From the NCBI GenBank assembly GCA_036478595.1, contig JAZGEF010000069.1:247635-311634 (forward strand): a DNA stretch of 64,000 bases, in the 5' to 3' direction. The notes below the pieces were generated by a model that did not search any database, was not told the origin of the DNA, and saw only the letters and a list, made by a program, of their open reading frames with translations. The stretch's first letter is position 1, and every line of letters begins with the position of its first letter. Made by a program: the position numbers and the translations under genes. This document shows positions 34,314 to 42,606 of the stretch, in pieces. The stretch comes from Granulosicoccus sp036478595 (GTDB lineage Bacteria > Pseudomonadota > Gammaproteobacteria > Granulosicoccales > Granulosicoccaceae).

Positions 34314-35471
34314 CTATCGATACATCGGCGGCCTTGCATCCACCCAGGCACCCTTTTGAGATGCTGATTCCACAGCTCCATGTACAGCCGCCATTGATCG
34401 CAAACCATCAGTCGCCGTCGGGTAAAGGTTAGCGGCAGGAACAGGGTCCCTACCTTCTTTATTCGCTCGTATCACTTCAGATAAATCAGCATAGATATTG
34501 GCAAAGGCCAATGGCATGCCCTCCGCGTGACCCATGGTTACACGCGTGGCCCGATCAGCTTCTGGAGACAAGCCCGCTTCGCCTCTTTCAATAATTTGAT
34601 TGCGACCACTTGTGGGCGTCCACACCAACTGGTTAGGTTGCTCTTGCGCCCAACGAAGCCCGCCTTCTTCACCAAACACTTGAATCGCCAAACCATGCAT
34701 CCGGCCAACCGCAACGGACGATGTCCATAGCCGACCAACTACGCCACCACTCATGCGAAAATTAACCATCGCATCGTCCTCGAGTTCACGTGATGAAATA
34801 GTGGAGGCGAAGTCGGCGGACAAGGTGGCGACTTCTTGGCCAGTAACAAAACTTGCCATGTGCATAGCATGAATACCGCAATCAGCGAATTGTGCAGATA
34901 CACCCGCTTGCGCTGGATCATAACGCCATCGAACACGTGGATTATCAGCATCGGCAGCATCAGCATGATGGCCATGCGAAAACTCGCAAACCACCACTCT
35001 CACAGCCCCTAAATCACCACGAGCAATCATCGCCTTCATGTGACGAACTAGCGAGTAACCGCTGTAGCCATAGTTAACAGCGCAGACAGTACTCGAGCTT
35101 TGGCTAATTCGAACGATCTCTTCGCCTTCTTCAACTGTCATGGTCATTGGTTTTTCGCACAACACCGGAATGCCCGCCTCTAAAAACCCCTTTGCAATTT
35201 CAAAGTGCGTCGCATTTGGCGTGGCCACACTGACTAGATCAATCTTGTCGGCACGCTTACGCTCGAAGGCTAGCATTTCTTTCCAATCACCATAGGCGCG
35301 CTCAGGCTCCACCCCTAATCGTTGAGCGTATTCGCGCCCAGCATCTGGGTTGTGATCCAACGCACCAGCGACAAAATCGAAGTGCCCATCAAGCGCTGCT
35401 CCCAAACGATGCGCTGGCCCAATTTGACTGCCTTCACCGCCGCCAATCAATCCCCAATTAAGTTTAGCCAT
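34314..35471 (-). CDS. Gfo/Idh/MocA family oxidoreductase
   Basis: A 385-residue NAD(P)-dependent dehydrogenase. The Rossmann motif (GLIGGGEGSQIG) is at the N-terminus, the conserved EKP lies at residues 106-108 (VLCEKPMTM), and the C-terminal alpha/beta domain supplies the substrate pocket. It is the larger, more divergent of two such enzymes in the cluster, the other being the IolG-like protein at 39310. Substrate could be another inositol isomer or a keto-inositol. It starts 2 bases after the IolE-like gene and is therefore co-transcribed with it from the operator region at 36452. Confidence 0.87.
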   Translation of the reverse strand: MAKLNWGLIGGGEGSQIGPAHRLGAALDGHFDFVAGALDHNPDAGREYAQRLGVEPERAYGDWKEMLAFERKRADKIDLVSVATPNATHFEIAKGFLEAGIPVLCEKPMTMTVEEGEEIVRISQSSSTVCAVNYGYSGYSLVRHMKAMIARGDLGAVRVVVCEFSHGHHADAADADNPRVRWRYDPAQAGVSAQFADCGIHAMHMASFVTGQEVATLSADFASTISSRELEDDAMVNFRMSGGVVGRLWTSSVAVGRMHGLAIQVFGEEGGLRWAQEQPNQLVWTPTSGRNQIIERGEAGLSPEADRATRVTMGHAEGMPLAFANIYADLSEVIRANKEGRDPVPAANLYPTATDGLRSMAAVHGAVESASQKGAWVDARPPMYR

Positions 35472-35473
35472 GA

Positions 35474-36364
35474 TTAAAATCCGATTGATTGTAAGTATTC
35501 ACGATTGTATCGAGCATCGTCAACAGGGGAAGTGCTGCCGGTCGGGTCGCAATCTTGTTCAACGGTACACCACCCGGTGAATCCATTGTCAACAAGCAGC
35601 TTACGCACAGCAGGAAAATCCACTTCGCCATCACCGAGCTTGCTAAAAATACCTTGACCACAAGCATCGTAAAAACCGATGCGTTGAGCAATCACATCAG
35701 CTTTAACGGTTGGGTTGATATCTTTAAAATGCACATAGCTGATGCGCTTAATGTGACGTGCCATAAACGCTACTGGGTCAAACCCTGCGTAGGAATGATG
35801 ACCAGTATCAAAACATATGTTCAAAAAACTCGCGTCGACTTGATCGAGCAAACGTTCTAACTCTGGCTCAAAATCCATAAAACCGGCAGCATGGGCGTGA
35901 ATACCAACCGTTAATCCGTATTCCTCGGCACCCATTTTGGCAATGGTTGCAATACGATCACGGTAGGCATTCCATTCATCAGTCGGCATTTCTTCGGCTT
36001 CGCTAACGCGTCCGGCAGTCGGTGCACGGCGTTCCGAGATTGAATCAATCAATACCAAATGTTTAGCGCCATGTGCAGTTAGTGCTTTGCAGGTACGCAC
36101 TGATGCATCCATCACATCATCCCAAGCCGCCGCATCATGAAACGGTCTAAATACCACGCCACCGATCAGCTCTTGGCCAAATTCTTCTAGCGCTTCGCCC
36201 AATTCTGCGGGCGCTTCAGGCATAAATCCTACCGGGCCTAGCTCAATGCCGCTGAACCCCGCTTCGGCATTTTCCTTTAATACCTGACGCCACTGCGGAT
36301 TTCGTGGGTCATCGGCAAACTCTACGCCCCACGAACAAGGCGCATTCCCAATTTTTATTGACAT
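35474..36364 (-). CDS. sugar phosphate isomerase/epimerase, IolE/IolI-like
   Basis: A 296-residue TIM-barrel protein of the AP endonuclease 2-like family. Metal-site motifs are visible: GIHAHAAGFMD, NICFDTGHHSYAG, YVHFKDINP and the C-terminal VEQD. In inositol operons such enzymes are inosose dehydratase (IolE) or inosose isomerase (IolI). The VFxxxGDG-type segment (GIFSKLGDGEVDFPAV) is close to IolE. Context supports conversion of 2-keto-myo-inositol, but the exact reaction is not fixed by sequence. Divergent from iolC across an operator. Confidence 0.8.
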   Translation of the reverse strand: MSIKIGNAPCSWGVEFADDPRNPQWRQVLKENAEAGFSGIELGPVGFMPEAPAELGEALEEFGQELIGGVVFRPFHDAAAWDDVMDASVRTCKALTAHGAKHLVLIDSISERRAPTAGRVSEAEEMPTDEWNAYRDRIATIAKMGAEEYGLTVGIHAHAAGFMDFEPELERLLDQVDASFLNICFDTGHHSYAGFDPVAFMARHIKRISYVHFKDINPTVKADVIAQRIGFYDACGQGIFSKLGDGEVDFPAVRKLLVDNGFTGWCTVEQDCDPTGSTSPVDDARYNREYLQSIGF

Positions 36365-36451
36365 AAATTACTCTAAGACACTGACAGCCCGGCCTGAACT
36401 GCAGTGATTAAAAAAAGTTGATGGTCTAATATAAACGTTTGGTGTTTAATG

Positions 36452-36469
36452 TATGCAACCGGTTGCATA
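36452..36469. promoter_or_regulatory. LacI-type operator, catabolic side
   Basis: TATGCAACCGGTTGCATA is a perfect 18-base palindrome in the 191-base space between the divergent IolE-like gene and iolC. It shares its 14-base core with the palindrome at 33205, which sits at the LacI regulator gene. It would allow one repressor to control both catabolic transcripts. Confidence 0.85.
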
Positions 36470-36555
36470 AATCCTAACGTTTTAAAGGACCACCAGTCAA
36501 ACAAGTAAAGTTAAATAGTAATGACGGACCTTAATCAAACCAGCAGGCCTAGGCC

Positions 36556-37566
36556 ATGAACCAATCACTCAGCAGAACGATAGCGGGTATCCAACAAAAC
36601 CAATTTTTGGTCCTTGGACGCGTCGGTATGGATCTCTACCCTGATCCTCCTGGCACCGCGAGCGAGGATGCCACCGATTTAAAGGTGGCTGTTGGTGGCT
36701 CATCTGCCAATATCGCCATTGGTATCGTCAAGCTAGGTGGTGCGGCCGCTCTGGTGACACGAGTTTCTAATGATTCTGTTGGCCGATATTGCGTCAAGCA
36801 GCTTAATAATTATGGTGTCGATGCCACTCAAGTGCGGCAGGTATCTGGCCCAGGTGCCTCTGAGTATCGCAACTCACTTGCCCTATACGAAACCCGAGTT
36901 GAAGGCCATCAGAGCGTTATCTATCGTAACGGAGCCGCTGATTTTCAGATGAGCATTGACGATGTCGAACAAATTGATTACTCGCAATATGGCGCATTAA
37001 TCACAGCCGGCACCGTGTTTGCAGCCGAGCCTTCTCGAAGCGCTACCTTTCGAGCATTCGATCTAGCACGTGATGCCGGCATACCCATTATCTTTGACAT
37101 AGATTACCGCCCTTACTCATGGCCAAATGCTGAAGAAGCCTCCATGGTGCTAAGCCGCGCGGGCAAGCTTAGCAATGTCATCATTGGTAACGACGAAGAA
37201 TTTGGCTTTATGGCCGGCGGAATTGATAAAGGTTTAGCCAAAGCACGGGAGCTAGCGTCAAATACTGCAGCGTTAATCATTTATAAAATGGGTGGTGACG
37301 GTGCTATCTCTTTTACTAACGATGAAGAGATTCGCACCGGTATCTACCCGGTAGAGGCGGTAAAACCAACAGGTGCGGGAGACAGCTTTATGGCTGGACT
37401 AATGGCATCACTAGCCGCTAATAAATCACTACACGAATCTATTTTACGCGGTTCGGCTTGTGCCGCAATCGTGGTAGCCAAGCCTGGCTGCGCACCTGCT
37501 ATGCCGAACATAGCAGAGCTCGAACAATTTCTAAGCTCTCATCCCGGTCATACCGCGGTTAATTAA
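36556..37566 (+). CDS. iolC: 5-dehydro-2-deoxygluconokinase
   Basis: IolC phosphorylates 5-dehydro-2-deoxy-D-gluconate in myo-inositol breakdown. It is a PfkB-family kinase of 336 residues. VLGRVGMDLYP and GGSSANIAIGIVKLGG lie at the N-terminus, and the catalytic PTGAGDSFMAGL is near residue 275. The DLYP and DIDYRPYSW motifs are specific to the IolC branch. First gene of iolC-iolB-iolJ-iolG on the plus strand, with spacings of 10, -4 and 57 bases. Confidence 0.9.
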   Translation: MNQSLSRTIAGIQQNQFLVLGRVGMDLYPDPPGTASEDATDLKVAVGGSSANIAIGIVKLGGAAALVTRVSNDSVGRYCVKQLNNYGVDATQVRQVSGPGASEYRNSLALYETRVEGHQSVIYRNGAADFQMSIDDVEQIDYSQYGALITAGTVFAAEPSRSATFRAFDLARDAGIPIIFDIDYRPYSWPNAEEASMVLSRAGKLSNVIIGNDEEFGFMAGGIDKGLAKARELASNTAALIIYKMGGDGAISFTNDEEIRTGIYPVEAVKPTGAGDSFMAGLMASLAANKSLHESILRGSACAAIVVAKPGCAPAMPNIAELEQFLSSHPGHTAVN

Positions 37567-37576
37567 GGATTAAACT

Positions 37577-38419
37577 ATGCATATCGCACCGTACGACAAT
37601 CAGAACAAACCTATTGTTGACGTCGACAACGCCACAGTACCGCTAAACTATTTCAATATAGTCAAGCTTAAAAAAGATCAGGCGTTCGAATACCAAGTAG
37701 GCGGTTATGAAACCTGCATCGTACCGGCTACTGGCACAGTCAACGTCTCTGTTGACGGCTTTACAGCTTCAAGCCTTGGAGGTCGTGGTGAAGATGTATG
37801 GGACGGCGAGCCAGAAGGCGTGTACGTACCCACTGGCGCCAAAGCTGAAATCGTGTGTTTATCAGATGATGCCGAGATCTTTATTGCTGGTGCTAAGTAC
37901 GATAAACAGCTTGAGCCTTTTGCGGTACGTGCTAGCGAACTGGACAAGGTGCAGTACGGTTCTGATGATACTAAAACTCATCGCAAAATTAAGCATATTT
38001 TGGGGCAAAAACAGCGTGAGCAAGTTGGCCGTTTGTTAGTTAGTGAGCTATACACCGTTGGTGCTGGAGGTTGGTCAGGTTTTCCATCGCACAAGCACGA
38101 CACCGACCGCATGCCCGACGAAAGTCGTCACGACGAAACCTACAATTTTCGTTTTAAGCCTAACTACGGTTCAGGTATGCAGATGATGCAGCGCGTGGAT
38201 AACGAACCCGGTGATGCTTATCACATAGTGGATGGTTCAACGATTTGTATCGACAATGGCTACCACCCTTGTGCGGTTTTACCAGGGTATGAAATGTACT
38301 ATTTTACAATCCTTGGTGGGCTTAGCCAGCGTTCGTTAGTTCAGTACTTTCAGCCTACTCATGCTGCTCAACTACATACCATTCCAGGTATCCTCGATAT
38401 GGTTGCAAAATTTAAATGA
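37577..38419 (+). CDS. iolB: 5-deoxy-glucuronate isomerase
   Basis: IolB converts 5-deoxy-glucuronate to 5-dehydro-2-deoxy-gluconate. It is a bicupin of 280 residues. Metal-binding residues appear in PSHKHDTD (His172 and His174) and DETYN (Glu187), and NGYHPCAVLPGYEMYYF supplies the last His. It lies 10 bases after iolC and overlaps the aldolase start by 4 bases. Confidence 0.92.
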   Translation: MHIAPYDNQNKPIVDVDNATVPLNYFNIVKLKKDQAFEYQVGGYETCIVPATGTVNVSVDGFTASSLGGRGEDVWDGEPEGVYVPTGAKAEIVCLSDDAEIFIAGAKYDKQLEPFAVRASELDKVQYGSDDTKTHRKIKHILGQKQREQVGRLLVSELYTVGAGGWSGFPSHKHDTDRMPDESRHDETYNFRFKPNYGSGMQMMQRVDNEPGDAYHIVDGSTICIDNGYHPCAVLPGYEMYYFTILGGLSQRSLVQYFQPTHAAQLHTIPGILDMVAKFK

Positions 38420-39252
38420 GTGTGGTCACACTTGCTGACATTTTACAGCCTGCGCTACGCGATGCTCGCGCAGTCGCAGGCTTAGTTTGCCTAGGCTGGG
38501 AAGACATGCGCGCCTATGTGGCTGCAGCCGAGGCCGAAAATGCACCTTTAATACTGCAAGCTGGACCGTCTTGTCGTGAGCACACGCCACTGCCCGTGCT
38601 TGGCAAGATGATGCGTTACCTAGCTGAAAATGCCTCAGTGCCGGTTGTTGCTCATCTTGATCATGGCTATGAGTTTGACGAATGTGAGCTAGCGCTTGAT
38701 AGCGGCTTCACCTCTTTAATGTATGACGGCTCACGCAAACCATTAATTCAGAACATAGAGGAAACGCAACGTGTTGTAGAGCTTGCACACGCTGCCGGCA
38801 TTTCTTGCGAAGGTGAAATCGGTTTTGTTGGTTATGACGGCGGTGAACAATCTGCAGGCACGGATCCACAAGAGGCCGCACAATTTGCAATGCAAACCGG
38901 TGTTGATGCAATGGCTGTATCCGTTGGAAATGTGCACCTTCAGCAAAACAAGGAAGGCGGGCTCGACGAACAGCGTATTGCCGCAATAGATGAGCAAACC
39001 ACCGTGCCCTTAGTCATACACGGGGGTTCTGGTGTACCGGTGGCTCAACGTTCAAAGCTCGCTGCCAATACTTCAATCTGCAAATTTAATATCGGTACTG
39101 AGCTGCGTATGGCGTTCGGCGATGCACTACGCACGGCTGTTAATTCAGATGAAGCCCGATTTGATCGCGTGCAAATATTAAAAGAAACGCACGACCCAGT
39201 TGAGCAAGCCGCGCGTATCGTTATACGCGCGATGAATCAGCCCGCGTTATAA
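38416..39252 (+). CDS. iolJ: class II aldolase, IolJ type
   Basis: Class II (zinc-dependent) aldolase of 278 residues. The active-site VAHLDHG has Asp82 and zinc ligand His83. VIHGGSGVP and a final phosphate-binding FNIGTELR follow. In inositol clusters the enzyme cleaves 2-deoxy-5-keto-gluconate 6-phosphate to dihydroxyacetone phosphate and malonate semialdehyde. Position directly after iolB makes that the likely role, but general tagatose/fructose bisphosphate aldolases look similar. Confidence 0.82.
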   Translation: MSVVTLADILQPALRDARAVAGLVCLGWEDMRAYVAAAEAENAPLILQAGPSCREHTPLPVLGKMMRYLAENASVPVVAHLDHGYEFDECELALDSGFTSLMYDGSRKPLIQNIEETQRVVELAHAAGISCEGEIGFVGYDGGEQSAGTDPQEAAQFAMQTGVDAMAVSVGNVHLQQNKEGGLDEQRIAAIDEQTTVPLVIHGGSGVPVAQRSKLAANTSICKFNIGTELRMAFGDALRTAVNSDEARFDRVQILKETHDPVEQAARIVIRAMNQPAL

Positions 39253-39309
39253 ATTCAGCCAACTGATTTATACTGTGATTCTCTATTTTTCTAACGATCA
39301 AATCAGACC

Positions 39310-40311
39310 ATGAAGCAGTCAACATTGAACATTGGCTTACTCGGCTGTGGCCGCATTGGCCAGGTGCACGCCCGCGGTATTGCGCAACTGGATAATGCGG
39401 TTGTTTTTGCTGTATCGGATGCAGTCGATGATGCAGCCTGTGCGCTTGCAGCAACTACCGGTGCGCAAGTAATGACTCCGCATGAAATGCTATCTAACAA
39501 TCAAATTCACGCCGTTGTTATTGGCACACCTACCGACACACACTACGATCTGATTCATTCGGCTGCAAAACATGGCAAAGCCATTTTCTGCGAAAAGCCC
39601 ATCGACCTTTCTGCTGTACGAATACGTGATTGCCTGGCCGCAGTTAAGCAACACAATGTGCCATTCTTCGTAGGTTTCAACCGACGTTTCGACCCAAACT
39701 TTGCCCACCTGGTTAAGCAGGTACGTGATGGTGCGATTGGCGAGATTGAGTTGATTAGTATTATCTCCAAGGATCCAGCCCCACCACCAGTGAGTTACAT
39801 CGACGCATCGGGTGGTCTATTCAGAGATATGATGATTCATGATTTAGACATGGCTAGATTCATCTTGAATGAGGAGCCAATTGAAGTGCATGCAATGGGT
39901 ACCAGCCTGGTTGATCCTGCCATTGGTAAAGCGGGTGATGTCGATACAGCGATGGTTATGCTTAAAACCGCTACCGGCAAGCTATGCCAAATATCCAACT
40001 CTCGCCGAGCCAGCTTTGGCTACGACCAACGCATTGAGGTACATGGATCCAAGGGAATGATCCGAGCCGAAAACGTATATGAGAACACAATCGAGCTTGC
40101 CAACGAATCAGGCTTCACCAAAGCGCCCGTACAACACTTTTTTCTCGAACGCTATGAGGCCGCCTACAAAGCAGAATTACAACAGTTTGTATCCACTGTA
40201 CTCGACGGCGTCGCACCCAATCCTGATGGTGAAGATGGGTTAAAGGCGCAGTTGCTGGCTGATGCGGCTACCGAAGCCTGTTTCGGTGCTGGCGTTGTTA
40301 AGCTTGGCTAA
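39310..40311 (+). CDS. iolG: inositol 2-dehydrogenase-like oxidoreductase
   Basis: Gfo/Idh/MocA enzyme of 333 residues. GLLGCGRIG forms the NAD site, EKP is at 95-97, and the catalytic D-x3-H is Asp173/His177 (RDMMIHDLD). It closely resembles IolG, which oxidises myo-inositol to 2-keto-myo-inositol, the first step of the pathway. Last gene of the plus-strand iol run. A hairpin 40 bases downstream probably ends the transcript. Confidence 0.87.
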   Translation: MKQSTLNIGLLGCGRIGQVHARGIAQLDNAVVFAVSDAVDDAACALAATTGAQVMTPHEMLSNNQIHAVVIGTPTDTHYDLIHSAAKHGKAIFCEKPIDLSAVRIRDCLAAVKQHNVPFFVGFNRRFDPNFAHLVKQVRDGAIGEIELISIISKDPAPPPVSYIDASGGLFRDMMIHDLDMARFILNEEPIEVHAMGTSLVDPAIGKAGDVDTAMVMLKTATGKLCQISNSRRASFGYDQRIEVHGSKGMIRAENVYENTIELANESGFTKAPVQHFFLERYEAAYKAELQQFVSTVLDGVAPNPDGEDGLKAQLLADAATEACFGAGVVKLG

Positions 40312-40349
40312 GAATTCATCTAACGCTTATAAGATAACACCTACCAAGA

Positions 40350-40377
40350 AGTTGCCAGCAATTACTTGCTGGCAACT
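40350..40377. terminator. 12-bp stem hairpin after iolG
   Basis: AGTTGCCAGCAA and TTGCTGGCAACT pair perfectly around a TTAC loop, between the convergent iolG and small PepSY-like genes. No T-run follows on either strand, so it is a terminator-like hairpin rather than a classic intrinsic terminator. Confidence 0.65.
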
Positions 40378-40398
40378 CGTCCCTGCTTAATGTAACGA

Positions 40399-40665
40399 CT
40401 ATTGCATTACTGGCTTACCTGATACCGGGTCGAAGTATTCAAGATCATTAGCATCCGTTGCATCAAGTTTTGTCAGTGTGTAACAACTGCCTTCTGTCAC
40501 TGCAAAATTATCGGCGGAATATCCCAGCGGCGTCACTTTATCTATGAAGTCTTGCGCGCTCATCCAGGTTGATTGATCTTCGGTTGTGCACTCAGGCGCT
40601 GCAGCCCATGCATTTCCCATCATAAAACCAGCGGCTATAACAACTAGAATTTTTTTCATAATCAT
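40399..40665 (-). CDS. small exported PepSY-like protein
   Basis: An 88-residue protein with a clear signal peptide (cleavage near AWAAAPE). The mature ~65 residues contain DFIDKVTPLGYSADNFAVTE and end in DPVSGKPV, the layout of small periplasmic PepSY-domain proteins. Two Cys residues in the mature part (Cys26 and about Cys61) may form a disulfide. Function is unknown. It is monocistronic, with a long non-coding stretch upstream. Confidence 0.75.
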   Translation of the reverse strand: MIMKKILVVIAAGFMMGNAWAAAPECTTEDQSTWMSAQDFIDKVTPLGYSADNFAVTEGSCYTLTKLDATDANDLEYFDPVSGKPVMQ

Positions 40666-40990
40666 GTCTCCATTAAAGTTATATCGAATAGGATCCTGCA
40701 GGATCGCTGTTAACTTAACTCATAAAATTATCAAAATTAATTAGCAACTAGAAATATTACAACGGGTTAGTTAGGAAAGCGTGATGGAAATGCGGTTTGC
40801 TTTTTTCCAGCTTGCAGAGGTGTAACTGAAGCGATGTTTTTTTGAATGTGAAATTCATTTTGGATTCAGATTGAAGCGTTTTTTTGCGATGCTTTTAATT
40901 AAATATATTTATACATCGGTGTTCAATCTTGCTCAGGGTTTCACAGATTTTGTTATCGGTAAAACTTTCCAAATTATACATACAGCAAAT
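40666..40990. other. non-coding stretch upstream of the PepSY-like gene
   Basis: AT-rich intergenic DNA of about 325 bases between the PepSY-like gene and the tRNA-associated element. It should contain the promoter of the small gene. No coding frame with supporting features and no strong hairpin was seen. Confidence 0.5.
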
Positions 40991-41102
40991 TGGCGGAGAG
41001 AGAGGGATTATTCGGGCCATCGTGGGCCTCACCCCTTCGGGGCTGCGCACCGCCGGTGCTTGTGAAAAATTGCTCCTAGCAATTTTTTCGAACCGAAGGT
41101 TC
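40991..41102 (-). ncRNA. structured element ending in a copy of the tRNA-Ser 3' end
   Basis: Reading in the tRNA direction (minus strand), five hairpins follow one another: GAACC/GGTTC (41090-41102), a perfect 10-bp AAAAATTGCT/AGCAATTTTT stem (41065-41087), GCACC/GGTGC (41047-41059), CCCC/GGGG (41032-41042) and GGCC/GGCC (41015-41028). They end in AATCCCTCTCTCTCCGCCA, an exact 19-base copy of the tRNA-Ser 3' end including CCA. Copy-to-copy distance is 173 bases. This resembles the E. coli tyrT downstream repeat units (RtT RNA region). Whether a stable RNA is made is unknown. Confidence 0.6.
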
Positions 41103-41163
41103 TCATCCCGTGAAGGATTAGCTTGAAGGAGTTCGATTAGCGGTTTGAGTTTAGCGCTTGGAA

Positions 41164-41255
41164 TGGCGGAGAGAGAGGGATTCGAACCCTCGATACAAGT
41201 TACCCTGTATACCAACTTTCCAGGCTGGCGCCTTCAGCCACTCGGCCACCTCTCC
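41164..41255 (-). tRNA. tRNA-Ser (anticodon GGA)
   Basis: A 92-base class II tRNA. The acceptor stem is GGAGAGG with TCTCTCC, discriminator G, and CCA is encoded. The T-arm is GAGGG-TTCGAAT-CCCTC. The anticodon loop CTGGAAA gives GGA, reading UCC and UCU. The long variable arm typical of serine tRNAs is present. A structured element carrying a copy of the last 19 bases lies downstream. Confidence 0.95.
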
Positions 41256-41373
41256 GTTTTTACTACTTTGGAATCCATTAACTAACTGCATCCCGAGTGT
41301 GAAATCGGGATTACGCTCCCCCTCCAGAGTCGCGCCAACTCACTACACCACTATTGTAGCGCATTCCTGGGGC

Positions 41374-41703
41374 TTAGGAATCCTGCCCACCCGGCGTATA
41401 AATGGGCGATTGCAGATGAGTGACGTTATTCTTTAGATCCACAATGGCGGCTTTGCCACGTTTTTCTACGACGTCGATTCTGACGATAGAGTGCATTGGG
41501 ATGATTGTCTGCTTCACCCCTTCAAACTCGGTTTTAAGCTTTTCTTCTGAAGGATCAACAACCACGGTTGTATTGGTGTCAAAAACTAGCTCTTCGATTA
41601 CGACGAAACCGTATAGATCGCCTTGATACACAGAGCGTGCATACACCTCAAAGACTTTGTCGTTATTTACAAAGCGCACTCTGTAGAGAATTTCGTTTGA
41701 CAT
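41374..41703 (-). CDS. DUF1820 family protein
   Basis: A 109-residue protein matching the DUF1820 family: YRVRFVNNDKVFEVYARSVY at the N-terminus, YGFVVIEELVF, then DPSEEKLKTEF and IIPMHSIVRIDVVEK. Function is unknown. Members occur widely in gammaproteobacteria and look like small cytoplasmic beta-rich proteins. It lies 6 bases downstream of rluB on the same strand. Confidence 0.88.
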   Translation of the reverse strand: MSNEILYRVRFVNNDKVFEVYARSVYQGDLYGFVVIEELVFDTNTTVVVDPSEEKLKTEFEGVKQTIIPMHSIVRIDVVEKRGKAAIVDLKNNVTHLQSPIYTPGGQDS

Positions 41704-41709
41704 ACAACG

Positions 41710-42519
41710 TTAGCGCTTACGTTTGGATTTACGTGCGTGCCGAGGATGTACAGGCACCACTCGCAATTTATCGGGTTGGGTATCGCTCAAGCCTGCACTT
41801 TTAACCAGTGCCTGCAACTCGGGCGGTGTTAGCGGATGAATTTTGCCGCGACCTAACCACTTCGGCAACGCGATTGGGCCATAGCGCGTGCGAATAAGGC
41901 GGCTCACTTGTAGCTCTTGAGATTCCCACAACCGACGAACCATTCGATTACGGCCTTCCGCAAGTGTGACTCGGTACCACGTGTTGCTACCTTCTCCGCC
42001 ATCCTCAACAATACGATCAAATTTGGCTATGCCATCTTCCAACTCCACGCCGGTACGCAGGCGTTCAAGCATATCCGAGGAAACTCTTCCATTCACTCTA
42101 ACTGCGTATTCGCGTTTAATTTCAGATGATGGATGCATCAGCGCGTTGGCCAGCTGACCGTCGTTAGTCATTAACAGCAAGCCCAGCGTGTTGATATCAA
42201 GACGTCCAACAGACACCCAACGCCCTTGATGTAGATTAGGCATGCGATCAAACACGGTACGGCGCCCTTCGGGGTCATCACGCGTTGTAATTTCACCTAG
42301 TGGTTTGTGGTAGGCCAGCACTTGGCGTTGCTGCTTATCATCTGCCACCACTCTGTAAAATCGACCCTTTACGGCAAGATCATCATCTACAGTGGCTCGA
42401 TCACCCAGCTTGGCAAGTTGGCCATTTAGCTTAACTTGGCCATCTGCTATCCAGCTTTCCAGCTCCCGCCGAGACCCTAAGCCAGTGTTGGCCAATATTT
42501 TTTGTAGTCGTTCGCCCAT
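41710..42519 (-). CDS. rluB: 23S rRNA pseudouridine(2605) synthase
   Basis: RsuA-family pseudouridine synthase of 269 residues. An N-terminal S4 domain (LGSRRELESWIADGQVKLNG) precedes the catalytic core with Asp108 in VGRLDINTLGLLL. The basic C-terminal tail (HARKSKRKR) is typical of RluB, which modifies U2605 of 23S rRNA. RluB, RluE and RluF are similar, and length and tail favour RluB. Followed by the DUF1820 gene. Confidence 0.87.
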   Translation of the reverse strand: MGERLQKILANTGLGSRRELESWIADGQVKLNGQLAKLGDRATVDDDLAVKGRFYRVVADDKQQRQVLAYHKPLGEITTRDDPEGRRTVFDRMPNLHQGRWVSVGRLDINTLGLLLMTNDGQLANALMHPSSEIKREYAVRVNGRVSSDMLERLRTGVELEDGIAKFDRIVEDGGEGSNTWYRVTLAEGRNRMVRRLWESQELQVSRLIRTRYGPIALPKWLGRGKIHPLTPPELQALVKSAGLSDTQPDKLRVVPVHPRHARKSKRKR

Positions 42520-42606
42520 GGCGCGATTCTACCAGAGCCAGCCCCACGGGCTGTAGCTGAATCAGTGGTATGGTTGGGCTTATTACAATTAATACCTGTG
42601 CCTGAT

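Noticed and set aside
40991..41182. Integrated phage or island with attL/attR in tRNA-Ser
   Set aside because: The 19-base direct repeat spans the part of a tRNA often used as an att site, but the copies are only 173 bases apart and no integrase or cargo lies between them. The hairpin-rich repeat-unit explanation fits better.
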